Assembly: GCF_000303155.1 (NCBI RefSeq)
Contig: NC_018719.1
Location: forward strand, 1,116,001-1,180,000
Length of the DNA: 64,000 nt
Source of the DNA: Candidatus Nitrososphaera gargensis Ga9.2
Lineage (GTDB): Archaea > Thermoproteota > Nitrososphaeria > Nitrososphaerales > Nitrososphaeraceae
Direction: 5' to 3'
Shown: positions 8,523 to 16,661 of the stretch, piece after piece
Position numbering within the stretch: position 1 is the first letter of the stretch
Layout: each line of letters begins with the position of its first letter
Notes under the pieces: model-generated
What the model was told of the DNA's origin: nothing
Database searches by the model: none
Seen by the model: only the letters and a program-made list of their open reading frames with translations
Position numbers and translations under genes: made by a program

Positions 8523-9331
8523 ATGGAAGAGGCTGAAAAGAACATTCCAGACGAGAAGATTATAATAGAGCTTGATGTCGATCCTGCAGAGTTTAGAAGG
8601 GTCAAGGCAGAGTATTATCGCACTATAAGCTGTAACAGCTTTCTCCATTTATACGAGAAAAGGATGCAAGAATTTGATGCTCTGCTTGAACTGCACAAGA
8701 ATATGCATGAGGAGAACACGATCCTAAGCGAGTTTGTTGACTACCAAAAGTACACGCCTTCACTCAGGCATGTCAAGGAAGACCTTCAACGAGAAGAAGA
8801 GAATCTAGACAGAATTAAGAAGGAGATTAAAAGCTACGAGTTGACGCGCAAGCTGATAAAAGAAGATATCGACTCTTTTACTGTAGACCAGGACAGGTTA
8901 GAAAACAGGTAGAGGATCTGTTCAAACAGTCTTCCACGCTTGAAAAGACAATAGAATAGTTTGAAACAAGAAAGTCTCAGCTATTGAAGGGCATTTCTGC
9001 GCTGAAGAAGGATCATGTGTACGGGAAAATTATAAAATATACTGCTGAAGATACAGGCCTTGGCGTCATAAACAATCCAGACTTTATAGACGCAACAGTT
9101 AGTGTGATGTCGCATTGGCTAAATGATTTAATAAGGCAATCTTGGATCAGGAAATTGCAAGAATGCCAGAAAAATAATGACATGCAGGGAGCTTCTGAGA
9201 TCAAGAAACTCAAAGAGGCGTGGCTGCTGAGCTTTGCAATCCTGTATGAAAGGAGAGATCCCACTCCTTATAGCTTCATGAACACAACCACATCAACAAC
9301 TACTTACTGCGATAAACGATACAAGCAATAA
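8523..9331 (+). pseudogene. Coiled-coil protein, broken by a frameshift and a stop
   Basis: ATG 8523 begins a 129-residue, strongly charged coiled coil (ILSEFVDYQKYT, REEENLDRIKKEI, DIDSFTVDQDRLENR) that stops at 8912. The neighbouring frame continues the coil without a break (VEDLFKQSSTLEKTIE), hits an in-frame TAG at about 8957, then runs from 8984 as ETRKSQLLKGISALKKDH into a helical C-terminal domain ending at 9331. The ancestral protein would be about 265 residues. Coiled coil plus a helical tail gives no function. Its upstream winged-helix partner and the inverted repeats suggest a small mobile or regulatory module that has decayed. Confidence 0.6.
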
Positions 9332-9349
9332 TAGGAAAAGAACTACCAT

Positions 9350-9406
9350 GTCATCTTTGGATGACTTCTTTTCTTGGGATGATAAGCATATGCGATAGAG
9401 ACTTGA
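9350..9406. repeat. Right 57-bp inverted repeat (partner at 7680-7736)
   Basis: Reverse complement of 7680-7736 with one mismatch. It begins 18 bases after the end of the broken coiled-coil gene. The sequence between it and the TTG at 9526 carries no gene that I can see. Confidence 0.92.
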
Positions 9407-9525
9407 GAACCTGAAGCTCATTTTCATCCTCTGGCTAAAGAGTATGAGTTTCCTGTTTCAGCTTGTTAAAAATTACCGTGAATACCTAGTTAGTTTAAAT
9501 CTGTCACTCTCGGATTTTTTCTGGC

Positions 9526-9903
9526 TTGAGCGAGCAAAAACAGATCTCCATCTCACTTGCTGAGGACTCTATCGCTGCAGACGAGGAATTACACGGGACT
9601 GTCGTCATCAACTACCACGGTAGGTTTGATAGCTTGGTGATAAACTCCCAGATAGAGAATTCAAGTGATGTTTTTTCATACATTAACCTAAATGGGAAAA
9701 AGATCAAGCACCCTTATGCGCGCCTCTCGATATTCAAGGCCGAGCTTGGCGGCAGGACCACGATCGAGTTCACTGCCACGACTAACCATGTCCCTGCCGA
9801 CGATCACTCGAGCGTCAAGTTCCGTGTCTCAATAATACAGGAACATAAAGAAGTGGCCAGCGACATTGCCTACATAAAAATAGTAAAAAAGAAGAAGGCT
9901 TAG
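9526..9903 (+). CDS. Hypothetical beta-sandwich protein
   Basis: The 125-residue protein is dominated by alternating beta-strand patterns (QISISLAEDSIAADEELHGT, VINYHGRFDSLVINSQIE, TIEFTATTNHVPADDH, SVKFRVSIIQEH) and ends in KKKKA. The organisation suggests an immunoglobulin- or arrestin-like sandwich. It has no signal peptide or cysteines. I do not recognise the family; similar orphan proteins occur in thaumarchaea. The start is TTG 9526, with an AT-rich promoter-like region upstream. Its stop overlaps the stop of the convergent cupredoxin gene by four bases. Confidence 0.7.
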   Translation: MSEQKQISISLAEDSIAADEELHGTVVINYHGRFDSLVINSQIENSSDVFSYINLNGKKIKHPYARLSIFKAELGGRTTIEFTATTNHVPADDHSSVKFRVSIIQEHKEVASDIAYIKIVKKKKA

Positions 9904-10364
9904 GCAAAGTTCGGAACTACTACGACCGTCGCCTGCATCCATGGGTGAGGGTCACAATGGTAAGGATATTCTCCTTCTTTTGTGAAAATGAACTCGAATG
10001 TCTCACCAGGGTTGATAAGAGCACCCAGTTGCTCGGTCGAAGCAAACGCGCCGCTAAGCTGATCGTGGTATCCATCGTCACTGGTTACTGTGTGCGACGT
10101 GCCATCGTTGTTCGTCCATACCACTTTGTTTGATAGTCCTAGGATAGCACGCGCATCCTTTGGAACAAAGTTTCTGGTTTGGGACTCCAGAGCCGAGCCT
10201 TCGACGATCTGAACATTGGTGACCTCTGGTGGGTTCACTATTTCTTCTGGAAGGACTGGCCTTGCATTAGCCTGCGGGACATAGACGAACTGGTAGTAAC
10301 CCATGCTTACGGCAACTGCGACAATGAAAGTGATTATGCTGATGCCGCCTGCGTGGTTCGCCAT
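9900..10364 (-). CDS. Membrane-anchored blue copper protein (plastocyanin-like)
   Basis: The 154-residue protein has an N-terminal membrane helix (ISIITFIVAVAVSMGYY) and one cupredoxin domain. Copper ligands are visible: His91 in TSHTVTSDD, then Cys137, His140 and Met143 in YHCDPHPWM, which is a complete type-1 site. It would sit on the outer face of the membrane as an electron carrier. It is the last gene of the Rieske-cytochrome b-cupredoxin operon, about 40 bp after cytochrome b, so it is the probable electron acceptor of that complex. Ammonia oxidisers of this lineage use blue copper proteins in place of soluble cytochrome c. Confidence 0.9.
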   Translation of the reverse strand: MANHAGGISIITFIVAVAVSMGYYQFVYVPQANARPVLPEEIVNPPEVTNVQIVEGSALESQTRNFVPKDARAILGLSNKVVWTNNDGTSHTVTSDDGYHDQLSGAFASTEQLGALINPGETFEFIFTKEGEYPYHCDPHPWMQATVVVVPNFA

Positions 10365-10405
10365 GGTTCGATCTTCTCTCTTTCTATTTTCACATATATT
10401 CTTTG

Positions 10406-12037
10406 TTAGGTAGTAGTGGCCTTTTTGTCAGGGCCATCAACGTCTGCTATTGATGTAGTAGTGGGCTGGACTTGGCTCATCGCTGCTGATTTGCCTGTTG
10501 TGCCTGTGGCTGCCTGCTTTTGCTGCTGCGACAGCTGCGGCTTTTGATCTGCGCCGACCTTTGCTGCTGTTGCAGTAGGCGGGGCAGCCAATGGCTTTTC
10601 TGCCGGTGCAGCTGGCGCCGGTCTGGGTGCCGCCGGTGCAGCCGCTGGCTTTGACGGGGCAGGCGGGACAGGCTTTGGCGGTGGGGCCTTTGCCATCGCC
10701 CTGCCATACCTGTAAAGGTGGAACATGCCTGCAAATACCAGCATTATTATGCCTATGATAAATAGCGAATAGTTCTTCATGCCCTGAAGCATCGCATAGT
10801 ATGCCGAGATGTTGAGGTACACCTGGAATGCAAGGAGCACGACGAACAGGACGTAGATCCACTTTTGGGAGATGTTTATTGAGCCCTTGGCCGCTTTCTT
10901 TGGCTGCAGCTTGGCGTTGGCCTCAGCATGCTTGGCCAGCTTTATCATCATGTAGGTAAAGCCAAACGATAGCGGCACGAGCAGTATCATGACCAGATAA
11001 AAGAATATCGGGTCGATTACAAGTCTTTCCAAGAGCGCTTTCTCTATGCTGGGGTCGATATAGAATCCCCAGTAAGTAGTGACAATGATCTGGGCAAGGC
11101 TGGTGATGCCAAGCGCTGTGATGATGGGCCTATCCTTCCAAGAGAACTTTTTGTACTTGTCAACAAACGGGACGACCAAGAGCGCGAATATGAAGAGCCC
11201 TGGCCACGCGACGCCTGTAACGAACTTGTCGTACATCGTGCGCAGGAACGCGTAAAGGCCGGTAAGGTACCATTCTGGCACAGTGATGCCAGGCGGCACG
11301 TTGGGGTCGAACTTTAATCCGAGACCTACCGGGAACACTCCGCCTGTCAACATGATTGCGCCGGCGACTGCCATGACCATCGGCACATCAAATACCAAGA
11401 ACCTTGGAAAGTGGACGACCATTAACCCAAGCAGCGCTATAGGCAGCATGAATACATGGAATGTGTAGAACCTCAGGATGAAATCATGAAATCCGGCACC
11501 AAAGAATGCCTCTCTCATCTGGGGCCCTAGTATGGGTATGGAGTTGGTGAGCGATGCGGCAATCGAAATCGCCAGCTCGGCACGCTCGCTAAAGATGATG
11601 TCGTAGCCTGTGAACGCCTCGAGAATCGTAAGGACGCCAAGAATGATGCCCGTTACCCACAGTATCTCGTTTCTGATCTTGTAGCGCCCGCTAAAGTACT
11701 GGTAGTACATGTGCAATAGCGCCATCATGACCATCGCGTTTGAAGCGTGATAATGGATGTTGCGTATATGGAAGCCGTATGGGATCGTATCGTTGATCAT
11801 CTTGACGCTGTCCCATGCTCTGGTGAGTATCGGCTCGTACCACAGCATGAGCAGCGCACCAGTGATGCCAAGAATGATGAATATGACGAACGTCAGCATG
11901 CCGAGGAAGCCAAGCGGGCTGACGAACCTGCCGGGGAATGTGAACTTCATCCCCATGAATATGGTTCGCTCTATGCCGGCGTAAACCCACCGGACGAACC
12001 TTACAAAGCTATTTTCATATGTTAAGGAGGTACCCAT
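10406..12037 (-). CDS. Cytochrome b subunit of the bc-type quinol-oxidising complex
   Basis: The 543-residue membrane protein has cytochrome b/b6 features. Paired heme histidines lie in IHYHASNAMVMMALLHMYY and in the helix of FILRFYTFHVFMLPIALLG. The Qo-region pattern survives as VPEWYLTGLYAFLR (PEWY motif), and helices continue into a subunit-IV-like half. The last 100 or so residues are a soluble, Pro/Ala/Lys-rich tail (PPPKPVPPAPSKPAAAPAAP) not found in most homologues. The gene starts 10 bp after the Rieske stop and precedes the cupredoxin gene. The complex passes electrons from quinol to copper proteins while moving protons. Confidence 0.95.
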   Translation of the reverse strand: MGTSLTYENSFVRFVRWVYAGIERTIFMGMKFTFPGRFVSPLGFLGMLTFVIFIILGITGALLMLWYEPILTRAWDSVKMINDTIPYGFHIRNIHYHASNAMVMMALLHMYYQYFSGRYKIRNEILWVTGIILGVLTILEAFTGYDIIFSERAELAISIAASLTNSIPILGPQMREAFFGAGFHDFILRFYTFHVFMLPIALLGLMVVHFPRFLVFDVPMVMAVAGAIMLTGGVFPVGLGLKFDPNVPPGITVPEWYLTGLYAFLRTMYDKFVTGVAWPGLFIFALLVVPFVDKYKKFSWKDRPIITALGITSLAQIIVTTYWGFYIDPSIEKALLERLVIDPIFFYLVMILLVPLSFGFTYMMIKLAKHAEANAKLQPKKAAKGSINISQKWIYVLFVVLLAFQVYLNISAYYAMLQGMKNYSLFIIGIIMLVFAGMFHLYRYGRAMAKAPPPKPVPPAPSKPAAAPAAPRPAPAAPAEKPLAAPPTATAAKVGADQKPQLSQQQKQAATGTTGKSAAMSQVQPTTTSIADVDGPDKKATTT

Positions 12038-12047
12038 ATCAAATCAC

Positions 12048-12668
12048 TCAAGTGTTATTGTTGTTGAGGTAGCGTCCGAATCCCACTACTCCGTTCCTGT
12101 CTGGGCTCCATACCGGAGGCAGTATCGATAGATCGCCGTTTGATTCGACCTCAATGTCAAGCCTTGGGAGGACGTTTGAAGGCGGGCCTTGGAGAGCAGC
12201 CGGCCCGGCAAACGCCTTGCCTGTGTATGGATCGTACATGCTGCCGTGGCAGGGGCACTCTCCTCTCTTCCTTCCCTCCTGCGGCCAGTACTTCCACAGG
12301 CACCATAAATGCAGGCAAACCATGCTGTAAAGTCGAAAAGCGGAAGCGTCGTTCCTGTTGCCGCCAAGCTCTGCAGGCAGCCGTATGAGCTGCCACGTCC
12401 TGAATGCCTCTTGGTTCAGGACCTCGTCGTCAGTCTTGGGGTAAATGACAACCTGCGAAGAATTAACTTCAAAAGTGTTAACGTTGGCAATCGAGCCGTC
12501 CTCAAGCTCTATCTTGACCTTTTGCGCTGCTTGGGTCGCCGGGTTTGGCAGAAACTTGCCCCAGTCAACAAAGGGCGCAAAAGTCATTACGGTACCGGCG
12601 GCTGCCATGAGTTTTAGAAAGTCGCGCCGGGATACCTTTCCTCCTGCAACCGGAGGGGTTTGCGCCAT
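12048..12668 (-). CDS. Rieske iron-sulfur protein, copy 1 (Tat substrate)
   Basis: The mature protein carries a twin-arginine signal (SRRDFLKLMAAAGTVMTF) and the two cluster-binding motifs: VCLHLWCLW (Cys-x-His) and CPCHGSMYDP (Cys-x-x-His). Cys in both boxes also supplies the stabilising disulfide. It transfers electrons from quinol at cytochrome b to the copper acceptor. ATG 12668 aligns with the start of copy 2. However, the promoter (TTATATC at 12775-12782) is placed for a leaderless ATG at 12749, which would add 27 residues with an extra hydrophobic stretch. The alternative is a leader of about 80 nt. It is the first gene of a three-gene operon. Confidence 0.93.
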   Translation of the reverse strand: MAQTPPVAGGKVSRRDFLKLMAAAGTVMTFAPFVDWGKFLPNPATQAAQKVKIELEDGSIANVNTFEVNSSQVVIYPKTDDEVLNQEAFRTWQLIRLPAELGGNRNDASAFRLYSMVCLHLWCLWKYWPQEGRKRGECPCHGSMYDPYTGKAFAGPAALQGPPSNVLPRLDIEVESNGDLSILPPVWSPDRNGVVGFGRYLNNNNT

Positions 12669-12774
12669 ACTAAGAGAAAAGGATTCACCGATAATTAATA
12701 AATCTTTGGAAATCATCCACAGCACGAGAACAAAGGTACCAGCAGCCATGGCTGCTGCAAGTTCGCCAAGAATC

Positions 12775-12803
12775 GATATAATGGTTGATCCAAATGTTTG
12801 GAT
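12775..12803 (-). promoter_or_regulatory. Promoter and near-palindromic operator of Rieske copy 1
   Basis: On the minus strand a near-palindrome ATCCAAACATTTGGAT (12788-12803) lies five bases upstream of a TATA box, ATTATATC (12775-12782). The same arrangement, with a perfect palindrome TCCAAACGTTTGGA, precedes Rieske copy 2, and the half-site CGTTTGGACAAAA precedes the dead cupredoxin gene near 32554. The shared element probably binds a regulator of respiratory metalloprotein genes. Confidence 0.7.
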
Positions 12804-12814
12804 AAAATTTTTTA

Positions 12815-13309
12815 TTAGTGCTTTCCGGCGACCTGCTCAAACCACGTCGTGCCGTCCAACTTGGCGTATTTTAGATAGGCGCCTGCCTTATCGGCACCAG
12901 TGACCTTAGCATTCTGCAGGTTTGCCTCGACAAATACGGTCTGCGACATCCTGCACCCTGTCAGGTCAGTGCCCTGAAGGTTGGCCCACATCAGGTTCGT
13001 CTTTGTCAGGTTGGCGTTTGCAAGGCGCGCTTCTTTCATCTCTGCATACATCAGGAGAGTTCCGGTCAGGTCGGCACACTCAAAATTTGCTCCGTTCAGG
13101 CTTGCCTGCACCAGATTGGTGCCTGCTAGGTTTGCGCGGGAAAAGTTGGTCCTATCTGCAACAAGCCCATTCAGGTAAGCGCCAGAGACGTTCTTGCCCG
13201 ATAGGTCCTTGCCGGTAAAATCCAACTTGACCGTTAGGTTCTTCATCCTCCAGCTGTTGAACTCTTGAACCTTGCCTTCAGATAATAGCCTGAAGCCTTC
13301 TTCTGACAC
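12815..13309 (-). CDS. Pentapeptide-repeat protein
   Basis: The protein is built of A(D/N)LxX pentapeptides from about residue 35 on: DLSGK, NVSGA, NFSRANLAGTNLVQASLNGA, DLTGTLL, NANLTKTNLMWANLQGTDLT. These fold as a right-handed quadrilateral beta-helix. Such proteins are often DNA mimics or scaffolds, and the function here is unknown. GTG 13309 (giving 164 residues) is preferred because a TATA-like TATATATATGAG lies about 25 nt upstream; the frame stays open to GTG 13360, which would overlap the end of the Dph5 gene. It sits between the respiratory operon and the lysine operon and need not belong to either. Confidence 0.82.
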   Translation of the reverse strand: MSEEGFRLLSEGKVQEFNSWRMKNLTVKLDFTGKDLSGKNVSGAYLNGLVADRTNFSRANLAGTNLVQASLNGANFECADLTGTLLMYAEMKEARLANANLTKTNLMWANLQGTDLTGCRMSQTVFVEANLQNAKVTGADKAGAYLKYAKLDGTTWFEQVAGKH

Positions 13310-13341
13310 GTCTGTCCATCTCTGCCTCTCATATATATACG

Positions 13342-14415
13342 TCAACCATGGGTCTCCCACGGGTTGATGCCTTTCTGGAACCGCAGCGCGTCCACCAGAC
13401 CCTCTGCGTAGCCAATGCTCAGTACCGCCAGCTCAAACTTGGCCTGCCGCAGGAACCGCTCAGCGTCTGCAATGTAATATTCTGCGTTGTCCAATACTTC
13501 AAACACGCCACTGTTGTTGCCCGCGTCCTGCCTGACGATGTCGCGCATCTGTTGTATTGCCTGTTTGGCCTTTGGCGCGTACCGCTCGACCATCTGCACT
13601 GAAATCCGCCTGATGTTCTGCGAATTGTCAGACGGCTCGTCCATGTTTTCAGTTAAGGCCGCAAGTGCTTCGACTTCGGTAAAGTGCAAGGATCCCGTGA
13701 CGATTATGGAATGGGGGCCGGCTCCAAAGTCGATCTTTGCAAGCGATCCGACCTTGCCTGATGTGATCCTCTGGTCACCTGCTCCAACCCTTGAGGCAAC
13801 CACGGCAAAGGTATTGTCTGAAAAGATCTGGTACTTTTGGTCGCGCTCTGTATCCAGCAGCATCTTGAACACTGAAGTAGGACTTAGAAAGAAAGGTTCC
13901 TCCTTGCCTTTGCCTTGACTGCTATACTCTGTAAGGATGAGTGTGTGGCTGCCGGCAAGCAGGTTTTCGAAAATGGTGTTGTAGACGCTGACTACAGACT
14001 GGGGCTCTGACATCATTGTGACCATTCTGCCAAACTTGTAGGCATGCAGGCCAGTTTCGCCCATTATAGAGGCGATGCCTGACGCGGCGTGCAGCACCCC
14101 TGTCTTGATCAAGTTTCTGGCGGCTCTTGAGCGCAGCTCTGTGTGGGTTGTCGCGATAAGCGGGTCGCCGTACGTGACAAGCGCGACTTCTTTTGTCTTT
14201 GCAACTTCTAGAATCTCTCTGCCGTCCTCCACGAACCATCTCTGCACCGGCTCGGCCTGCCTTCCAAGGATAGAGTTCAGACCCTGAAGGTCGCTATCGG
14301 AGAGCGCGCTCGTGAACCTTTCAACGTAGACGACGCTGCATTTCTTCAGGATGTCGACCGCTGCAAGGCTCAGGCCGCGGTAGCCGTTGATGCCAGTACC
14401 CACAAACCATAGCAT
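13342..14415 (-). CDS. dphB: Diphthine synthase fused to a C-terminal DUF357 domain
   Basis: The N-terminal 260 residues are a tetrapyrrole-methylase-type diphthine synthase: MLWFVGTGINGYRGLSLAAV, the EVALVTYGDPLIATTH SAM loop and SGIASIMGETGLHAYKFGR. It methylates the modified histidine of elongation factor 2. Residues 285-355 form a second domain (VERYAPKAKQAIQQMRDIV, NAEYYIADAERFLRQAKFEL, LSIGYAEGLVDALR), which matches DUF357, usually a separate archaeal protein. The fusion adds about 90 residues to the normal length. ATG 14415 is chosen over an upstream in-frame start because the family begins there and CATATATG lies at the start. It follows lysK on the same strand, 45 bp downstream of its stop. 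Confidence 0.9.
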   Translation of the reverse strand: MLWFVGTGINGYRGLSLAAVDILKKCSVVYVERFTSALSDSDLQGLNSILGRQAEPVQRWFVEDGREILEVAKTKEVALVTYGDPLIATTHTELRSRAARNLIKTGVLHAASGIASIMGETGLHAYKFGRMVTMMSEPQSVVSVYNTIFENLLAGSHTLILTEYSSQGKGKEEPFFLSPTSVFKMLLDTERDQKYQIFSDNTFAVVASRVGAGDQRITSGKVGSLAKIDFGAGPHSIIVTGSLHFTEVEALAALTENMDEPSDNSQNIRRISVQMVERYAPKAKQAIQQMRDIVRQDAGNNSGVFEVLDNAEYYIADAERFLRQAKFELAVLSIGYAEGLVDALRFQKGINPWETHG

Positions 14416-14460
14416 ATATGGAGCAAGGAGGGGCCGACGCCTATATGTTGGCATCGCTAG

Positions 14461-15582
14461 CTATTTCTTTTTCTTCTTCAGGTGGTGCAAGCGCGACAGG
14501 TGGAAAAGCGCCCTTTCGTACACTTCAATGCTTGCCACGTATTCGTCGATGTTTACCCGCTCGTCGGCTGTGTGCGACGCGTGTGGGTCGCCCGGCCCGT
14601 AGGTGATAACGGGTATCTTGAAGCTGTGCCCAAGCACATTCATGTCGCCAGTGCCGGTCTTACGAAGGAGCGTCGGCCTCTTGTTGCGCACGTCAAGCAC
14701 TGCAAGCAGGAGCGCCCTGACAAGGGGCGACGCGTGATCGGCCTCGAAAGGCTCGGTCTTGTCCTCTATCCTGTATGTCGCCTTGACCCCTTTTTCCAAA
14801 GCGACCTTGGTAATGACAGTGTCGACTATGCGGAGCACGTTGTCGCAGGTCGTTATCGTGGGCACCCTGATGTCTATGGTTATCTTGCACTTTTGTGGCG
14901 TGACATTGTGGCTTGACCCGCCGGTTATCTCGGTCAGGCTGCAGCTGATCGACTTTGCCTTGTTCTCTGCCGTGCCGACGCGCTCTATCTCTGACTTGAT
15001 GGCCTTCCAAAAATCGTACATTTCTTCAATCGAGTTCTTGGCAAGCCATGGCGCGCTTGCGTGTGCGCTGTCACCGACGTCGCACGTCAGGCGCACAGCC
15101 AGTCTGCCCTTGTATGCGACGGTGATGTTTTCGACGCCAGAAGGCTCGCCAAACACCGCATAGTCGACCCCAAGCTTGCTCTTGACCAGATGCTTTACCC
15201 CCGTCGCGTTGCCCTCTTCGTCCACAACTCCTGCAAATATCACGGTGCCGCTCTGCTTTGGAAACTCTGAAGCGGCAAGCAGCATGGCTATCAGGGGCGC
15301 CTTTGCGTCGGAAGCGCCGCGGCCGTAAATGTGGCCGTCCTCTATCCTTACCGGCACCTGCCCAGGCACAGTGTCCATGTGGCCGCAGAGCAAAATGCGG
15401 GGCTCGCCAGTCCCCTTTGTGGCAATGATGTTGCCGACGTTGTCGATGTTGACCTGCTCAAAGCCAAGCTCGTTCACGCATTTGTCCTTTATCATGTTGG
15501 CAAGGGCAGCCTCTGATCTGGAAGGGGTGTAAAGCTCCAACGCCTTCTTCAATAATTCTACCGCGTAACTTGGCGAAACCAA
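14461..15582 (-). CDS. lysK: [LysW]-L-lysine/[LysW]-ornithine hydrolase (LysK)
   Basis: The 373-residue M20-family metallopeptidase releases lysine (or ornithine) from the LysW carrier, the last step of the LysW pathway. Metal-site motifs are in order: LLCGHMDTVPG, GRGASDAKAP, VVDEEGNATG (catalytic Glu pair), FGEPSGVENI and a late histidine in HASHTADERV. The lid/dimerisation domain holds DSAHASAPW. The start is TTG, 6 bp after the lysX stop, with no alternative that keeps the conserved N-terminus. It is the fourth gene of the homocitrate synthase-lysW-lysX-lysK operon. Thaumarchaea seem to use one set of these enzymes for both lysine and arginine, so dual specificity is likely. Confidence 0.93.
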   Translation of the reverse strand: MVSPSYAVELLKKALELYTPSRSEAALANMIKDKCVNELGFEQVNIDNVGNIIATKGTGEPRILLCGHMDTVPGQVPVRIEDGHIYGRGASDAKAPLIAMLLAASEFPKQSGTVIFAGVVDEEGNATGVKHLVKSKLGVDYAVFGEPSGVENITVAYKGRLAVRLTCDVGDSAHASAPWLAKNSIEEMYDFWKAIKSEIERVGTAENKAKSISCSLTEITGGSSHNVTPQKCKITIDIRVPTITTCDNVLRIVDTVITKVALEKGVKATYRIEDKTEPFEADHASPLVRALLLAVLDVRNKRPTLLRKTGTGDMNVLGHSFKIPVITYGPGDPHASHTADERVNIDEYVASIEVYERALFHLSRLHHLKKKKK

Positions 15583-15588
15583 TTTTGC

Positions 15589-16485
15589 TTACTTTCCTTG
15601 CCCTAGCGCGTAATCCACCATCAAACCGGGGATATCAACCCCTGTAACCCGGACGGTATTTTTAAATTCAGTGGTATTATTGACCTCGTGCACCATGAGG
15701 CCGTCGCTCTTGCTCTCCATCAGGTCGACCCCGACTATCTGGCCGCCCAGAGCCCGCGTGGCCTTAAGGCAAATGTCTTCAAGCTCCTTTGTAACAGGGC
15801 ATGCCTCGGCGTGGCCGCCAAGAGCCATGTTCGTCTTCCATTCGCCTTCGCCGGAATAGCGGTATATAGCAGCCACTACCCTGTCGCCAACTACAATCGC
15901 TCTGATGTCCCGGGGCGGACGCTCGACAAACTCTTCAAAGTAATAGACCTGATATATCGGAAACATGTGCTCCCTATCTTCTATCACTGCCTTGGCCGCT
16001 TCCTTGTCGCGCAAGAGCGCGATGAGCCTACCCCAGCTGCCAACCGTGGGCTTGACTACCGCAGGATAGCCTAACTCTTCGAGCGCCGCCAGAGCCGACT
16101 CTTCTGAAAACGCTGCTACTGCCTTTGGTGTTCGCACGCCCGCCTTTTCAAGCTCCATGTGGGCATACATCTTGTTGCCACACAGTATGGCAGCATTCAA
16201 CGGGTTGATCACACATGCGCCAAGGCCTTCAAGCGCCGCGGTAGAGTGGACGTTCTTGAAGTAGCTGACGCTCCTCTGGAGCACTACCTGTCCGTTGTAT
16301 TTTGACCTGCCGCTATTCAGGTTTACGACAAGGTTCTTGCAGTCAACGTTTTCGACGCTGACACCTTTCTTCTTTGCGGCTTCGTAGAGGGCCTTCTCCT
16401 CCCACCTGATGCTGTCATAGAGGATGGTAAGGGAGTTGCCGGAAAAATTTGATTGAGACGACTGGCCAGCCTTTTCCTGCCTCAC
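15589..16485 (-). CDS. lysX: LysW-alpha-aminoadipate ligase (LysX), ATP-grasp
   Basis: The 298-residue RimK-type ATP-grasp enzyme couples alpha-aminoadipate (or glutamate) to the C-terminal residue of LysW. Visible motifs: a pre-ATP-grasp domain (LTILYDSIRWEEKALYEAA), PAVVKPTVGSWGRLIALLRD for nucleotide binding, DIRAIVVGDRVVAAIYRYS, and the substrate-recognition segment VHEVNNTTEFKNT. The N-T-T-E-F form is the one associated with LysX. GTG 16485 overlaps the lysW stop by four bases (GTGA). The first 17 residues are an unusual polar extension ahead of the normal family start, with no in-frame internal start codon. Translational coupling with lysW is likely. Confidence 0.93.
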   Translation of the reverse strand: MRQEKAGQSSQSNFSGNSLTILYDSIRWEEKALYEAAKKKGVSVENVDCKNLVVNLNSGRSKYNGQVVLQRSVSYFKNVHSTAALEGLGACVINPLNAAILCGNKMYAHMELEKAGVRTPKAVAAFSEESALAALEELGYPAVVKPTVGSWGRLIALLRDKEAAKAVIEDREHMFPIYQVYYFEEFVERPPRDIRAIVVGDRVVAAIYRYSGEGEWKTNMALGGHAEACPVTKELEDICLKATRALGGQIVGVDLMESKSDGLMVHEVNNTTEFKNTVRVTGVDIPGLMVDYALGQGK

Positions 16486-16652
16486 TGACCCCAGTCCTCG
16501 CCGACAACCTGCGCCGGTTTTATTTCAAACCCTTCGCCCGACTTGACAAGCTCGTAGCTTGCGCCACAGTCAGGGCAGGTTACGATCTCGCCCTCTATCG
16601 AGTCGGAAGGTATCTTGATCTCTGCGTCACATTCTGGACACTTGACTACCAC
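16482..16652 (-). CDS. lysW: LysW amino-group carrier protein, C-terminus EDWGQ
   Basis: A 56-residue carrier with the two zinc-binding pairs KCPECDAEIKIP and VTCPDCGASYEL, an acidic body and the C-terminal EDWG motif. LysW protects the amino group of aminoadipate as an isopeptide on the gamma-carboxyl of its last residue, normally Glu (EDWGE). Here the last codon is CAG, so the translated end is EDWGQ. The start is GTG 16652, 10 bp after the homocitrate synthase stop. The stop overlaps the lysX start. The altered acceptor residue is the important oddity. Confidence 0.92.
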   Translation of the reverse strand: MVVKCPECDAEIKIPSDSIEGEIVTCPDCGASYELVKSGEGFEIKPAQVVGEDWGQ

Positions 16653-16661
16653 GCCATTATT

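Noticed and set aside
13487-13918. 143-residue open frame on the plus strand
   Set aside because: It is antisense to the diphthine synthase gene and has no protein-like pattern.
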